Below, in pieces: positions 19,220 through 28,475 of a stretch of DNA of 64,000 nucleotides. Source of the stretch: Mycolicibacterium cosmeticum (GTDB taxonomy: Bacteria > Actinomycetota > Actinomycetes > Mycobacteriales > Mycobacteriaceae); the NCBI GenBank assembly GCA_016197365.1, contig JACPVS010000017.1:248001-312000 (forward strand), in the 5' to 3' direction. The position numbers and the translations under genes are program-made. Positions within the stretch are counted from its first letter, which is position 1. Every line of letters starts with the position of its first letter. Below the pieces are notes generated by a model, which saw only the letters and a list, made by a program, of their open reading frames with translations, ran no database searches and was not told the DNA's origin.

Positions 19220-20569
19220 TTACCTGTCCTGAAGCGCCTGCGACGGCAGGAACGCGTCGCCCTGCTCCCGGTCCAGGTATGTGGTCGCCTTGTTCTTGAT
19301 GAAGAACAGGTAGACCACCAGCGAGACCGCGATGCAGACCGTCACGTAGCCGATGAACAGCGGCACCTGGTCGCGGGCCTTGAGCGCCTGGTAGATCAGC
19401 GGCGCGGTGCCGCCGAAGGCCGAATTCGCCAGGGCGTAGCCCACTCCCACACCCAGCGCGCGCACGTTCGCGGGGAACAGCTCGGATTTCACCAGGGCGT
19501 TGATCGAGGTGTACCCGGTGAGGATCACGTAGCCGACGGCGACCAGCATGAACGACAGCAGCGGCGAATGCGTCTGCGGCAGATAGGTGATCAGCACGTA
19601 GGTGTAGAGCACGCCACCCACACCGAAGAACACCAGCAGCGGTTTGCGCCCGACCTTGTCGCTGATGATCCCGCCGACGGGCTGCAGCAGCATCAGGAAG
19701 ATCAACCCGATCAGGTTGATCCAGGTCGCGGTCATCGCCTCGTTCTTGTACGTCGCCTTGACGATGGCGGGCGCGTTGACGCTGTAGGTGTAGAACGCCA
19801 CGGTGCCGCCGAGAGTGATGAGGAAGCACAGCACCAGCGGCCGCCAGTAGCGCGTGAGCAGAACACGGATGGATCCTGCGCCGGTGTCCTTGCCCTCCCT
19901 GATCGCCTCCAGCTGCTCCGGGGACAGCGATTCGTCCATGGTGCGGCGCAACCAGAACACCACGATGGCGGCCGCGCCGCCGACGGCGAACGCGATGCGC
20001 CAACCGAATTCGTGCACCTGATCGGTGCTCAGCGTGGTCAAGATGATCAGCAGGGTGAACTGGGCGAGCACGTGACCGCCGACCAGGGTGACGTACTGGA
20101 ACGACGAGAAGAACCCACGCCGTTCCCGTGTGGCCGCCTCGGACATGTACGTCGCCGACGTGCCGTATTCGCCGCCGGTGGCGAAGCCCTGCACCAACCG
20201 GCACAGGATCAGGATGATCGGGGCGGCGGCGCCGATGGTCTCCCGGCCCGGCACCACCGCGATCACCAAGGAGCACAACGCCATCAGCGAGACGCTGATG
20301 GTGAGCGCGGCGCGCCGGCCCCGGCGGTCGGCGAACCGCCCGAAGAACCAGGAACCCAGCGGCCGAGTCAGGAAGGTGACCGCGAAGATGGCGTAGACGT
20401 AGATCGTCGAGTTCTGGTCGGCCGGATCGAAGAACTGCTTCTCGAAGTACGACGCGAAGACGGTGTAGACGTAGACGTCGTACCACTCGACCAGGTTGCC
20501 CGAGGACCCCCTGATGGTGTTCCAGATGGCGCGGCGGGTGTCCGCCGATGTCGATGTCGATGTCGTCAT
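19220..20569 (-). CDS. MFS transporter, metabolite:H+ symporter (MHS/ShiA-KgtP-like)
   Basis: Start MTTSTSTSADTRRAIWNTIRGSSGNLVEWYDVYVYT; FGRFADRRGRRAALTIS and GGEYGTSATYMSE motifs. Confidence 0.88.
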   Translation of the reverse strand: MTTSTSTSADTRRAIWNTIRGSSGNLVEWYDVYVYTVFASYFEKQFFDPADQNSTIYVYAIFAVTFLTRPLGSWFFGRFADRRGRRAALTISVSLMALCSLVIAVVPGRETIGAAAPIILILCRLVQGFATGGEYGTSATYMSEAATRERRGFFSSFQYVTLVGGHVLAQFTLLIILTTLSTDQVHEFGWRIAFAVGGAAAIVVFWLRRTMDESLSPEQLEAIREGKDTGAGSIRVLLTRYWRPLVLCFLITLGGTVAFYTYSVNAPAIVKATYKNEAMTATWINLIGLIFLMLLQPVGGIISDKVGRKPLLVFFGVGGVLYTYVLITYLPQTHSPLLSFMLVAVGYVILTGYTSINALVKSELFPANVRALGVGVGYALANSAFGGTAPLIYQALKARDQVPLFIGYVTVCIAVSLVVYLFFIKNKATTYLDREQGDAFLPSQALQDR

Positions 20570-20687
20570 GCACCATCTGTAGCCGTCCGGGGTGCCCCGA
20601 GTGAAGGCTCTGCCGGATTTGGCGCCGAATTCTTGCAGAGCCCTTACATTCGCGGGGACACCCGTATCCGAGGATTGGAGCTCACCG

Positions 20688-21089
20688 ATGTTTCGCGGCG
20701 CGATCGAAGACCGGCTCGCCATCAGGGAACGTTTCGACAGTTACGCAGGCGCGGTGACGCGCGGGGCCCTCGACGACTACCTGGACTGCTGGACCGCCGA
20801 CGGCGCCCGCCGCGGCGTCGGCGGCGAATGCCAGGGCATCGATGCGTTGCGGGCCCACTGGGACGGCATCTGGAAAGCGTTGGCGCAGATGACTTTCATC
20901 ACCCAGATCGGATCCATCGAGGTCGATGGCGACCACGCCGGGGCCACCTCGTTCTGCCTGGAGAACTTCCGGTTGCACGACAACACGACTCGGCAACTCG
21001 TCGGCGCCTACGACGACCGGCTGCGCAAGGTAGACGGTGTCTGGCGATTCAGTGAGCGCCGCTACCGGATACTCCTGGAGAACCTCTAG
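20688..21089 (+). CDS. SnoaL-like / NTF2-fold protein
   Basis: MFRGAIEDRLAIRERFDSYAGAVTRGALDDYLDCWTADGARRGVGGECQGIDALRAHW; NTF2-like pattern. Confidence 0.8.
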   Translation: MFRGAIEDRLAIRERFDSYAGAVTRGALDDYLDCWTADGARRGVGGECQGIDALRAHWDGIWKALAQMTFITQIGSIEVDGDHAGATSFCLENFRLHDNTTRQLVGAYDDRLRKVDGVWRFSERRYRILLENL

Positions 21090-22294
21090 TCGAGCACCCG
21101 CGGGACCGGGGTGAACACCACCGGCATCGCCTCGGGGCCGCTGACGAAGTTGGCCGGCCGCAACGGCACCTGCGCGCCGTCGGCCAGTCGCAGGTCCGGC
21201 AGCCTGCGCAGCACGCGTTCGGTCATCAGCTTCAGCTCGAGACGGGCCAGCTGGTTGCCCAGGCAGAAGTGGCTGCCGAAGCCGAATGCCAGGTGACTGT
21301 TCGGGTTCCGGTCGATGCGGAACTCGTCGGGGTTCTCGAACGCGGCCTCGTCGAAGTTGGCCGCCTCGAACATCAGCATGATCTTCTCGCCCGCCTTGAG
21401 CTCCGTGCCGTGGAACTCGGTGTCGGCGGTGACGGTGCGGCACATGTTCTTCACCGGTGATGTCCAGCGCAGCATCTCCTCGATGGCACCAGGAAGCAGC
21501 TCCGGATTCGCAACGAGGGCCTCCCACTGATCCCGGTGTCGCAGCAGCGCCTCGGTGCCCCCGGACAAGGTGTGCCGGGTGGTCTCGTCGCCGCCGATCA
21601 GGATCAGCAGCGTCTCCATGACGATCTCATCGTCACTCATCCGCTGGCCGTCCACCTCGGAGTGCACCAGGATCGAGAACAGATCGTCGGTGGGTTCGGC
21701 GCGGCGCTTGGCGATGACGTCCATGGTGAACGCGGTGTAGGCGGCGAACGTCTCCATCAGCTTCTGGATGCCCGATTCATCGATGTGCGAGGACAGTCCG
21801 CACACCAGGTCATCGGACCACTGCAGCAGCATCTCGCGTTCGGTCGGCAGCACGCCGAGCATGTCCCCGATGACCGCCATCGGCAGCGGAGCGGCGATCT
21901 CACGGACGAAGTCGGCCTCACCGCGTTCGCACACCCCGTCGATCAGGGCATCGCACAGCCGCTCGATGGACGGCAGCTTGTCCATCACCCGCTTGCGGGT
22001 GAAGCCGGCGTTGACGAGCTTGCGCCGCACCAGGTGCGCCGGGTCGTCCATGTCGATCATGTACGGCATGCCGGGCTGGTCGGGCCGGATTCCGCCGGCG
22101 CTGGAGAACAGTTCCGGGTTGCGTTCGGCGTCGAGCACCGCCTGATAGCTCGCGGCGGCGGCCTGCCCGTTGCGGTCCCGGAACACCGGCTGGTTGGCCC
22201 GCATCCACCGGTAGGCCTCGCGGGCGGCGGGACCGTCGGCGTAGAAGCGGCCGTCGGCCAGATCCACATCGGGCTTGGCGATTACAGATGTCAC
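21086..22294 (-). CDS. cyp142: Cytochrome P450 CYP142 (sterol 26/27-hydroxylase type)
   Basis: P450 heme motif FGFGSHFCLGNQLARLE, I-helix GGDETTRHTL; synteny. Confidence 0.88.
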   Translation of the reverse strand: MTSVIAKPDVDLADGRFYADGPAAREAYRWMRANQPVFRDRNGQAAAASYQAVLDAERNPELFSSAGGIRPDQPGMPYMIDMDDPAHLVRRKLVNAGFTRKRVMDKLPSIERLCDALIDGVCERGEADFVREIAAPLPMAVIGDMLGVLPTEREMLLQWSDDLVCGLSSHIDESGIQKLMETFAAYTAFTMDVIAKRRAEPTDDLFSILVHSEVDGQRMSDDEIVMETLLILIGGDETTRHTLSGGTEALLRHRDQWEALVANPELLPGAIEEMLRWTSPVKNMCRTVTADTEFHGTELKAGEKIMLMFEAANFDEAAFENPDEFRIDRNPNSHLAFGFGSHFCLGNQLARLELKLMTERVLRRLPDLRLADGAQVPLRPANFVSGPEAMPVVFTPVPRVLD

Positions 22295-23016
22295 GCGATC
22301 TCCTTGGCGTCACCGAAAGTCATGTCCACGTTCTGCGCAGACCCCGAGAACAAGGCCCGTTTGGGGAAGCCGAGTTCGGCGAGTTCTCTGGCGTAGGGAT
22401 GTGCACCGAGGCGCACCCGGACCCCACCCGGCCGGTACCGCACACCCGTCATCCGCATCTCACCCGAAGTTTCGCGGGTGACGCCGTCCAGGTGCGAGTA
22501 GGTCGGATGCACCTGGGGGCGCGAGGTGAACATCGCGGGCACCGGCAACCCCGGGCTGAAATCCATCCCGACGGCGTGGCTGCCCTCGATGCTGACGTCG
22601 AAGGAGAACGGTTTCCCGTCATCAATCCTGAAGTCCGCCATCACCTTCGGGTAACCCCAGATGGTCCGGCCGGCCTCCAGCGTGAACGCCTGATCGACGG
22701 GCAGGTGGTGGATGAACGCCCCGGCCGACTGCAATGCACGCAACCCCGACGCGTTGGAGCCGGGCGGATTGACCATGACATTGGTGCCGTACTCGTAGTA
22801 CTGGCCCAGATCGGTGTCGAGGTAGTGCATCAGCATCAGCACCACGATGGCCTTGGTGGGCCGGTACCGGCAGACCTGCAGACCGCTGTAGTCGACCATC
22901 CGCTGGGCGGCGTCGGCGTTCACCGAGAACATGGCCATGTGCTGCTGCGCGGTGCGCACCCGCACCGGCATCGTCAGGACGGTGCCGGCGATGGTGTGCT
23001 GCGTGGCTTGGGTCAC
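22291..23016 (-). CDS. Acetoacetate decarboxylase-like protein (Rv3519 candidate)
   Basis: ORF 241 aa, ADC-like AGRTIWGYPKVMADFRIDDGK; GTG start, 4-nt overlap with cyp142 start. Confidence 0.75.
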   Translation of the reverse strand: MTQATQHTIAGTVLTMPVRVRTAQQHMAMFSVNADAAQRMVDYSGLQVCRYRPTKAIVVLMLMHYLDTDLGQYYEYGTNVMVNPPGSNASGLRALQSAGAFIHHLPVDQAFTLEAGRTIWGYPKVMADFRIDDGKPFSFDVSIEGSHAVGMDFSPGLPVPAMFTSRPQVHPTYSHLDGVTRETSGEMRMTGVRYRPGGVRVRLGAHPYARELAELGFPKRALFSGSAQNVDMTFGDAKEIA

Positions 23017-23026
23017 ACGCCAAATC

Positions 23027-23040
23027 TAGAACGCGTTCTA
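23027..23040. promoter_or_regulatory. KstR-type box upstream of the ADC-like/cyp142 operon: TAGAACGCGTTCTA (perfect palindrome)
   Basis: Full match to TnnAACnnGTTnnA. Confidence 0.9.
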
Positions 23041-23059
23041 GACAACTGGCAAGAAGTGT

Positions 23060-24091
23060 CTACACCAGCCCGGCAAGATCGTTGATCTGCTCGACCGACC
23101 GAGCCCCGACCACCATCATCGTGACGCCGGATGCTTCCCACGCCTTGATCTGTTCCTTGACGTAGTCCAGGTTGCCGACGATCGCCGAATCGTCGACCAG
23201 CTCGTCGGGGATGACCTTGGCCGCTTCATCCTTCTTGTCGTTGCGGAACAGCCTCGTCACGTCGTCGACGACCTCCGCGTAGCCCATCCGGCGGTACACA
23301 TCGGCGTGGAAGTTGGTGTCCTCCGCTCCCATCCCGCCCATGTACAGGGCCAGGTGCGGCTTCATCAATTCCATGATCGCCGGTCGGTCGTCGGTGACCA
23401 CGACCTGCGCGGTCGCACAGATCTCGAAGGTCTCGCGGGTGCGCCGCGCTCCGGGGCGCGCGAAGCCCTCGTCGAGCCATTCGTTGTACATGCCCGCGAT
23501 GCGCGGCGAGTAGAAGATCGGCAGCCAGCCGTCGGCGATCTCGGCAGCCAGGGCGACGTTCTTCGGGCCCTCGGCGCCCAGCATCACCGGGATGTCGGCG
23601 CGTAGCGGGTGGGTGATCGGCTTGAGGTTCTTGCCGAGTCCGGTGGTGCCCTCGCCGGTCAGCGGCAGCGGGTAGTGCGGTCCGGCGCTGTGCACCGGCG
23701 CCTCGCGGGCCCAGACCTGGCGCAGGATGTCGACGTACTCGCGGGTGCGGGCCAGCGGCTTGGGGAACTTGGCGCCGTACCAACCCTCAACCACCTGCGG
23801 ACCGGACACACCGAGACCCAGGATGTGCCTGCCACCGGACAGGTGATCCAGCGTCAGCGCGGCCATCGCGCAGGCGGTCGGGGTGCGCGCGGACAGTTGG
23901 ATCACCGAGGTGCCCAGCCGCAGCTTCGTGGTTTCGCGACCCCACCAGGCCAGCGGGGTGTAGGCGTCCGAGCCCCATGCCTCGGCGGTGAAGACGGTGT
24001 CGAAGTCCGCCACCTCGGCCGCAGCGACCAGTTCGGCGTGGTTGGTCGGGGGCTGCGCGCCCCAGTAGCCCAACTGCAAACCCAGCTTCAT
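23060..24091 (-). CDS. LLM-class F420-dependent oxidoreductase (Rv3520c-like)
   Basis: MKLGLQLGYWGAQPPTNHAELVAAAEVADFDTVFTAEAWGSDAYTPLAWWG; luciferase-like F420 family. Confidence 0.88.
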   Translation of the reverse strand: MKLGLQLGYWGAQPPTNHAELVAAAEVADFDTVFTAEAWGSDAYTPLAWWGRETTKLRLGTSVIQLSARTPTACAMAALTLDHLSGGRHILGLGVSGPQVVEGWYGAKFPKPLARTREYVDILRQVWAREAPVHSAGPHYPLPLTGEGTTGLGKNLKPITHPLRADIPVMLGAEGPKNVALAAEIADGWLPIFYSPRIAGMYNEWLDEGFARPGARRTRETFEICATAQVVVTDDRPAIMELMKPHLALYMGGMGAEDTNFHADVYRRMGYAEVVDDVTRLFRNDKKDEAAKVIPDELVDDSAIVGNLDYVKEQIKAWEASGVTMMVVGARSVEQINDLAGLV

Positions 24092-24126
24092 AAGCTCGCC
24101 TCTCGACCGGTGGTTGAAACCATTCT

Positions 24127-24140
24127 TAGAACCTGTTCTA
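24127..24140. promoter_or_regulatory. KstR-type box in Rv3520c/Rv3521-type divergent promoter: TAGAACCTGTTCTA
   Basis: Full match to TnnAACnnGTTnnA. Confidence 0.88.
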
Positions 24141-24149
24141 CTCGATGCC

Positions 24150-25151
24150 GTGACCACAGGCCAAAGCAGCCCGGTGCAGATCGACAAGCATGAGCGGCCT
24201 CTCTCGGCGCCGCTGAAGCTCGCATTCGACTACACCCGTTCAGTCGGACCACTCCTGTCCCAGTTCTTCACCGCACTGCGCGAACGACGGATCGTCGGCG
24301 TCCGCGGATCGGACGGCCGGGTACATGTACCGCCCGCCGAGTATGACCCGGTCACCTACGCGGCCCTGACCGAGGTGGTGCCCGTCAGCGCCGTCGGCAC
24401 GGTGCAGTCGTGGACCTGGCAGCCGACGCCTCTGGAGGGCCAGCCGTTGGACCGGCCGTTCGCCTGGGCGCTGATCAAGCTGGACGGCGCGGACACCGCA
24501 CTGCTGCACGCGGTCGACGCGCCCGAGGGCACGCTCAAGACCGGGGACCGGGTGCACGCGCACTGGATCGACGAGCCGGTCGGCGCCATCACCGACATCG
24601 CCTACTTCGTTCCCGGTGAGGATCCGGAACCCGAGGGCGCGCCCGATGACCGGGACCCCATCACGGTGCAGGTGACGCCGAGCTTCATCGAGATCCAGCA
24701 CACCGCCTCACTGCCCGAGACCACGTTCCTCAAGGCCCTCGAGGAGGGCAAGCTGCTGGGTGGCCGCACCAAGAGCGGCCGCGACGGCCAGCCCGGCAAG
24801 GTGTACTTCCCACCCAAGGAAGCCGATCCCGCAACGGGTTTGGCGCTCGATGAGTTCCTCGAGCTGCCCGATGTCGGCACGGTCACCACGTTCGCGATCA
24901 TCAACATCCCGTTCCCGGGGCAGCGCATCAAGCCGCCCTACGTCGCCGCCTACGTGCTGCTCGACGGCGCCGACATCCCGTTCCTGCACCTGGTCGTCGA
25001 GATCGACCCGGCGGATGTGCGGATGGGTATGCGCGTACAGGCGGTGTGGAAGCCCCGCGAGGAGTGGGGCCTGGGCATCGACAACATCGACTACTTCAAG
25101 CCGACGGGTGAGCCCGATGCCGACTACGACTCCTACAAGCACCACCTGTAA
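24150..25151 (+). CDS. DUF35/OB-fold thiolase-accessory protein with two tandem domains (Rv3521-like)
   Basis: Two DUF35-like segments (FFTALRERRIVGVRGSDGRVHVPP... and FLKALEEGKLLGGRTKSGRDGQPGKVYFPP...) directly upstream of two thiolase genes. Confidence 0.8.
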   Translation: MTTGQSSPVQIDKHERPLSAPLKLAFDYTRSVGPLLSQFFTALRERRIVGVRGSDGRVHVPPAEYDPVTYAALTEVVPVSAVGTVQSWTWQPTPLEGQPLDRPFAWALIKLDGADTALLHAVDAPEGTLKTGDRVHAHWIDEPVGAITDIAYFVPGEDPEPEGAPDDRDPITVQVTPSFIEIQHTASLPETTFLKALEEGKLLGGRTKSGRDGQPGKVYFPPKEADPATGLALDEFLELPDVGTVTTFAIINIPFPGQRIKPPYVAAYVLLDGADIPFLHLVVEIDPADVRMGMRVQAVWKPREEWGLGIDNIDYFKPTGEPDADYDSYKHHL

Positions 25152-25159
25152 AGGCAGAC

Positions 25160-26215
25160 ATGACTGACATCGCAGTGGTGGGCTTCGCACACGCGCCCCA
25201 CGTCCGCCGCACCGACGGCACCACCAACGGCGTCGAGATGCTGATGCCGTGCTTCCACAAGCTGTACGAGGAGCTCGGCCTCAAGCAGACCGATATCGGC
25301 TTCTGGTGCTCGGGATCCTCGGATTACCTTGCCGGCCGCGCCTTCTCGTTCATCTCCGCGATCGACTCGATCGGTGCCATCCCGCCCATCAACGAGTCGC
25401 ACGTCGAGATGGACGCCGCGTGGGCGCTCTACGAGGCCTACATCAAGCTGCTCACCGGGCAGGTCGAGACGGCCCTGGTGTACGGCTTCGGCAAGTCCTC
25501 GGCAGGCACGCTGCGCCGGGTACTGGCCCTGCAGACCGACCCGTACACCGTCGGGCCGCTGTGGCCGGACTCGGTGTCGATGGCCGGGTTGCAGGCCCGC
25601 GCCGGACTGGATGCCGGTAAGTGGACCGCCGAGCAGATGGCTCAGGTGGCCCTCGATTCCTACGCCGCCGGCGGCCGCACCGACAAAGAAGAGGTCACCG
25701 GCAGCATTGACGATCTGCTGTCGCGGCCGTTCTTCGCCGACCCCCTGCGTCGCCACGACATCGCGCCGATCACCGACGGGGCCGCCGCGATCGTGCTGGC
25801 ATCCGGCGACAAAGCGCGCGAACTGCGCGAAAACCCCGCCTGGATAACCGGTTTCGAGCATCGCATCGAGACACCGATCCTCGGCGCCCGCGACCTGACG
25901 ACCTCGCCGTCCACCACCGCGTCGGCCAAGGCGGCCCTGAATGGTGACGCGGGTTCGATCGACATCGCCGAGATCTACGCCCCGTTCACCCATCAGCAGC
26001 TGATCCTCACCGAGGCCATCGGGTTGGGGGCCTCGACGAAGGTCAATCCGTCGGGCGGCGCGCTGTCCGCCAACCCGATGTTCTCGGCCGGACTGGAGCG
26101 CATCGGTTTCGCCGCGCAGCACATCTTCTCTCGTTCGGCGCAGCGCGTGCTGGCGCACGCCACCAGCGGCCCTGCGCTGCAACAGAATCTCGTCGCCGTC
26201 CTGGAAGGGAAATAA
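25160..26215 (+). CDS. ltp4: Lipid-transfer/thiolase-like protein Ltp4 (Rv3522-like)
   Basis: SCP-x thiolase-like ORF 351 aa; DGAAAIVLASGD; synteny. Confidence 0.82.
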   Translation: MTDIAVVGFAHAPHVRRTDGTTNGVEMLMPCFHKLYEELGLKQTDIGFWCSGSSDYLAGRAFSFISAIDSIGAIPPINESHVEMDAAWALYEAYIKLLTGQVETALVYGFGKSSAGTLRRVLALQTDPYTVGPLWPDSVSMAGLQARAGLDAGKWTAEQMAQVALDSYAAGGRTDKEEVTGSIDDLLSRPFFADPLRRHDIAPITDGAAAIVLASGDKARELRENPAWITGFEHRIETPILGARDLTTSPSTTASAKAALNGDAGSIDIAEIYAPFTHQQLILTEAIGLGASTKVNPSGGALSANPMFSAGLERIGFAAQHIFSRSAQRVLAHATSGPALQQNLVAVLEGK

Positions 26216-26217
26216 AG

Positions 26218-27393
26218 ATGGCGGGCAAGCTTGCCGCGGTGCTGGGCACCGGGCAGACGAAGTACGTCGCCAAGCGACACGACGTGTCGATGAACGGCCT
26301 CGTGCGTGAGGCCATCGACCGTGCGCTCGCCGATGCCGGATCGACGTTCGACGATATCGACGCCGTGGTGGTCGGCAAGGCGCCCGACTTCTTCGAGGGC
26401 GTGATGATGCCCGAACTGTTCATGGCCGACGCGGTCGGAGCGACGAACAAGCCGCTGATCCGGGTGCACACCGCTGGTTCGGTGGGTGGTTCGACCGCGA
26501 TCGTCGCGGCCAGCCTGGTCCAGTCCGGCAAGTACAAGCGCGTGCTGACCATGGCGTGGGAGAAGCAGTCGGAATCGAATGCCATGTGGGCGTTGAGCAT
26601 TCCGGTGCCGTTCACCAAGCCGGTGGGCGCCGGCGCGGGCGGCTACTTCGCCCCGCACGTGCGCGCCTACATCCGCCGCTCCGGCGCCCCGAACCACATC
26701 GGCGCCATGGTGGCGGTCAAGGACCGGCTCAACGGCGCGAAGAACCCCTTGGCGCACCTCCATCAGCCCGACATCACGCTGGAGAAGGTGATGGCCTCCC
26801 CGATGCTGTGGGACCCGATCCGCTACGACGAGACCTGCCCGTCGTCCGACGGAGCGGCCGCGATGGTGATCGGCAACGAAGAGGCCGCCGAGGCGCATCT
26901 CGCCAATGGCAATCCCGTCGCCTGGATCCACGCCACCGCGCTGCGCACCGAGCCGCTGGCCTACGCCGGCCGTGATCAGGTCAACCCGCAGGCCAGCCGC
27001 GACGCCGCGGCCGCCCTGTGGAAGGCCGCGGGCATCACCTCACCCATCGACGAGATCGACGCCGCCGAGGTCTACGTGCCGTTCTCCTGGTACGAGCCGA
27101 TGTGGCTGGAGAGCCTGGGCTTCGCGGCCGAGGGCGAGGGCTGGAAGCTCACCGAGGCCGGCGAGACCGCCATCGGCGGCCGGATCCCGTTCAACGCCTC
27201 CGGCGGCGTGCTGTCGTCGAACCCGATCGGCGCGTCGGGGATGATCCGGTTCGCCGAGTCGGCCATCCAGGTGATGGGCAAGGCGGGCGACCATCAGGTC
27301 CCGGGCGCGCGCAAGGCCCTCGGCCACGCCTACGGTGGCGGAGCCCAGTACTACTCGATGTGGGTCGTCTCCAGCGACAAACCAGCACAGTGA
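26218..27393 (+). CDS. ltp3: Lipid-transfer/thiolase-like protein Ltp3 (Rv3523-like)
   Basis: SCP-x thiolase ORF 391 aa; AGSVGGSTAIVAASLV, CPSSDGAAAMVIGNEE, GHAYGGGAQYYSMWV. Confidence 0.85.
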   Translation: MAGKLAAVLGTGQTKYVAKRHDVSMNGLVREAIDRALADAGSTFDDIDAVVVGKAPDFFEGVMMPELFMADAVGATNKPLIRVHTAGSVGGSTAIVAASLVQSGKYKRVLTMAWEKQSESNAMWALSIPVPFTKPVGAGAGGYFAPHVRAYIRRSGAPNHIGAMVAVKDRLNGAKNPLAHLHQPDITLEKVMASPMLWDPIRYDETCPSSDGAAAMVIGNEEAAEAHLANGNPVAWIHATALRTEPLAYAGRDQVNPQASRDAAAALWKAAGITSPIDEIDAAEVYVPFSWYEPMWLESLGFAAEGEGWKLTEAGETAIGGRIPFNASGGVLSSNPIGASGMIRFAESAIQVMGKAGDHQVPGARKALGHAYGGGAQYYSMWVVSSDKPAQ

Positions 27394-27791
27394 CGGCACC
27401 GGTCACCCTTGCGGGGCGGCGGTCGCGCGAAGCGGCCGTCGCCCGCGACAAGGACGCCTGGCTCGCGTTGTTCGCCGACGACGCGATCGTCGAGGACCCG
27501 ATCGGTCCGTCGCACTTCGACCCCGAGGGCAACGGTCATCGAGGCAAGGAGGCGATCGCCAGATTCTTCGATATGGCGATCGCCCCGAGCCAGTTGGAGT
27601 TCCACTTCGACAAGACGTATGTCTGCGGCGACGAGGAAGCCAACGTCGGTCACATCGTGATCGTCTCGAGCGGGTATCGCGTGCAGGCCGACGGGGTGTT
27701 CACCTACCGGGTGAACGCGGAGGGAAAAATCGCCGCTCTGCGGGCGTATTGGGAGCTGGCGGCGGCCACGGCGGGCGCCCGCAAGATCTGA
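27390..27791 (+). CDS. SnoaL-like / ketosteroid-isomerase-like NTF2-fold protein
   Basis: GTG start overlapping the ltp3 stop (GTGA); REAAVARDKDAWLALFADDAIVEDPIGPSHFDPEGNGHRGKEAIARFFD. Confidence 0.85.
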   Translation: MTAPVTLAGRRSREAAVARDKDAWLALFADDAIVEDPIGPSHFDPEGNGHRGKEAIARFFDMAIAPSQLEFHFDKTYVCGDEEANVGHIVIVSSGYRVQADGVFTYRVNAEGKIAALRAYWELAAATAGARKI

Positions 27792-27851
27792 CGTCGTCGC
27801 GTAGCGTTGAGGACGCTTTGTTCCCTAGTTTGTAAGAGTCAACAGATCACT

Positions 27852-28475
27852 GTGCTGCGCCTCAAGACGTCCGCCATTGCCCCCATCGCCCTCGCGGCTG
27901 CCCTGATCAGCGGTTGCGCCGGCACCAACGGCAGCACGCCCGCGGCGACCAGCCTGCCCGGATTTCCGGCGCAGCCCCCGGTGACGACGACGTCGTCGTC
28001 ACCGGCGAAGGCCGCGCCGAACTACGAGCGCCTGCTGATCAGCGCCGAGGACCTCAGTGATGAAGAGGACACCTTCCACCAGCAGTCGGCGCAGTCACAG
28101 CCCGACGGACAACCGGGCGCCAGTGCCTTCTTCGTCAACGACCGGGACGACCGCGCCATCAGCAGCGTCGTGCTGATCTATCCGGATGCTGCGACGGCCG
28201 AGGCCACCCTGAAGCAGGCGCAGGCGACGCTGCCCTCGTTGGTGGCCGGCGGCACCCCGCAGCCCATCGCCGTGGGCACCGGCGGCGTCGTCGTCAAGGG
28301 CGCCAAACCCGAAGAGGACAAGTCGGTCACCCTGATGTTCTTCACCGTCGACCGCGCCCTGGTCCGGATGGAGTTCCAGAGCGCGATCGGCGACACCACC
28401 ACCGACGGGTTCGTCACCAACGTCGGCAAGATGCAGGCGATCGCGCTGCGCACCGGCCTGGCTACACAGCCCTGA
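27852..28475 (+). CDS. Putative lipoprotein
   Basis: LRLKTSAIAPIALAAALISGCAG lipobox; 207 aa; GTG start. Confidence 0.75.
   Translation: MLRLKTSAIAPIALAAALISGCAGTNGSTPAATSLPGFPAQPPVTTTSSSPAKAAPNYERLLISAEDLSDEEDTFHQQSAQSQPDGQPGASAFFVNDRDDRAISSVVLIYPDAATAEATLKQAQATLPSLVAGGTPQPIAVGTGGVVVKGAKPEEDKSVTLMFFTVDRALVRMEFQSAIGDTTTDGFVTNVGKMQAIALRTGLATQP

Noticed and set aside
18291-20576. Extension of the 1311-aa minus-strand ORF upstream of fadD19
   Set aside because: True FadD19 starts at GTG 18290 next to the KstR box; the rest is an open antisense frame over echA19 and an out-of-frame overlap with the MFS gene
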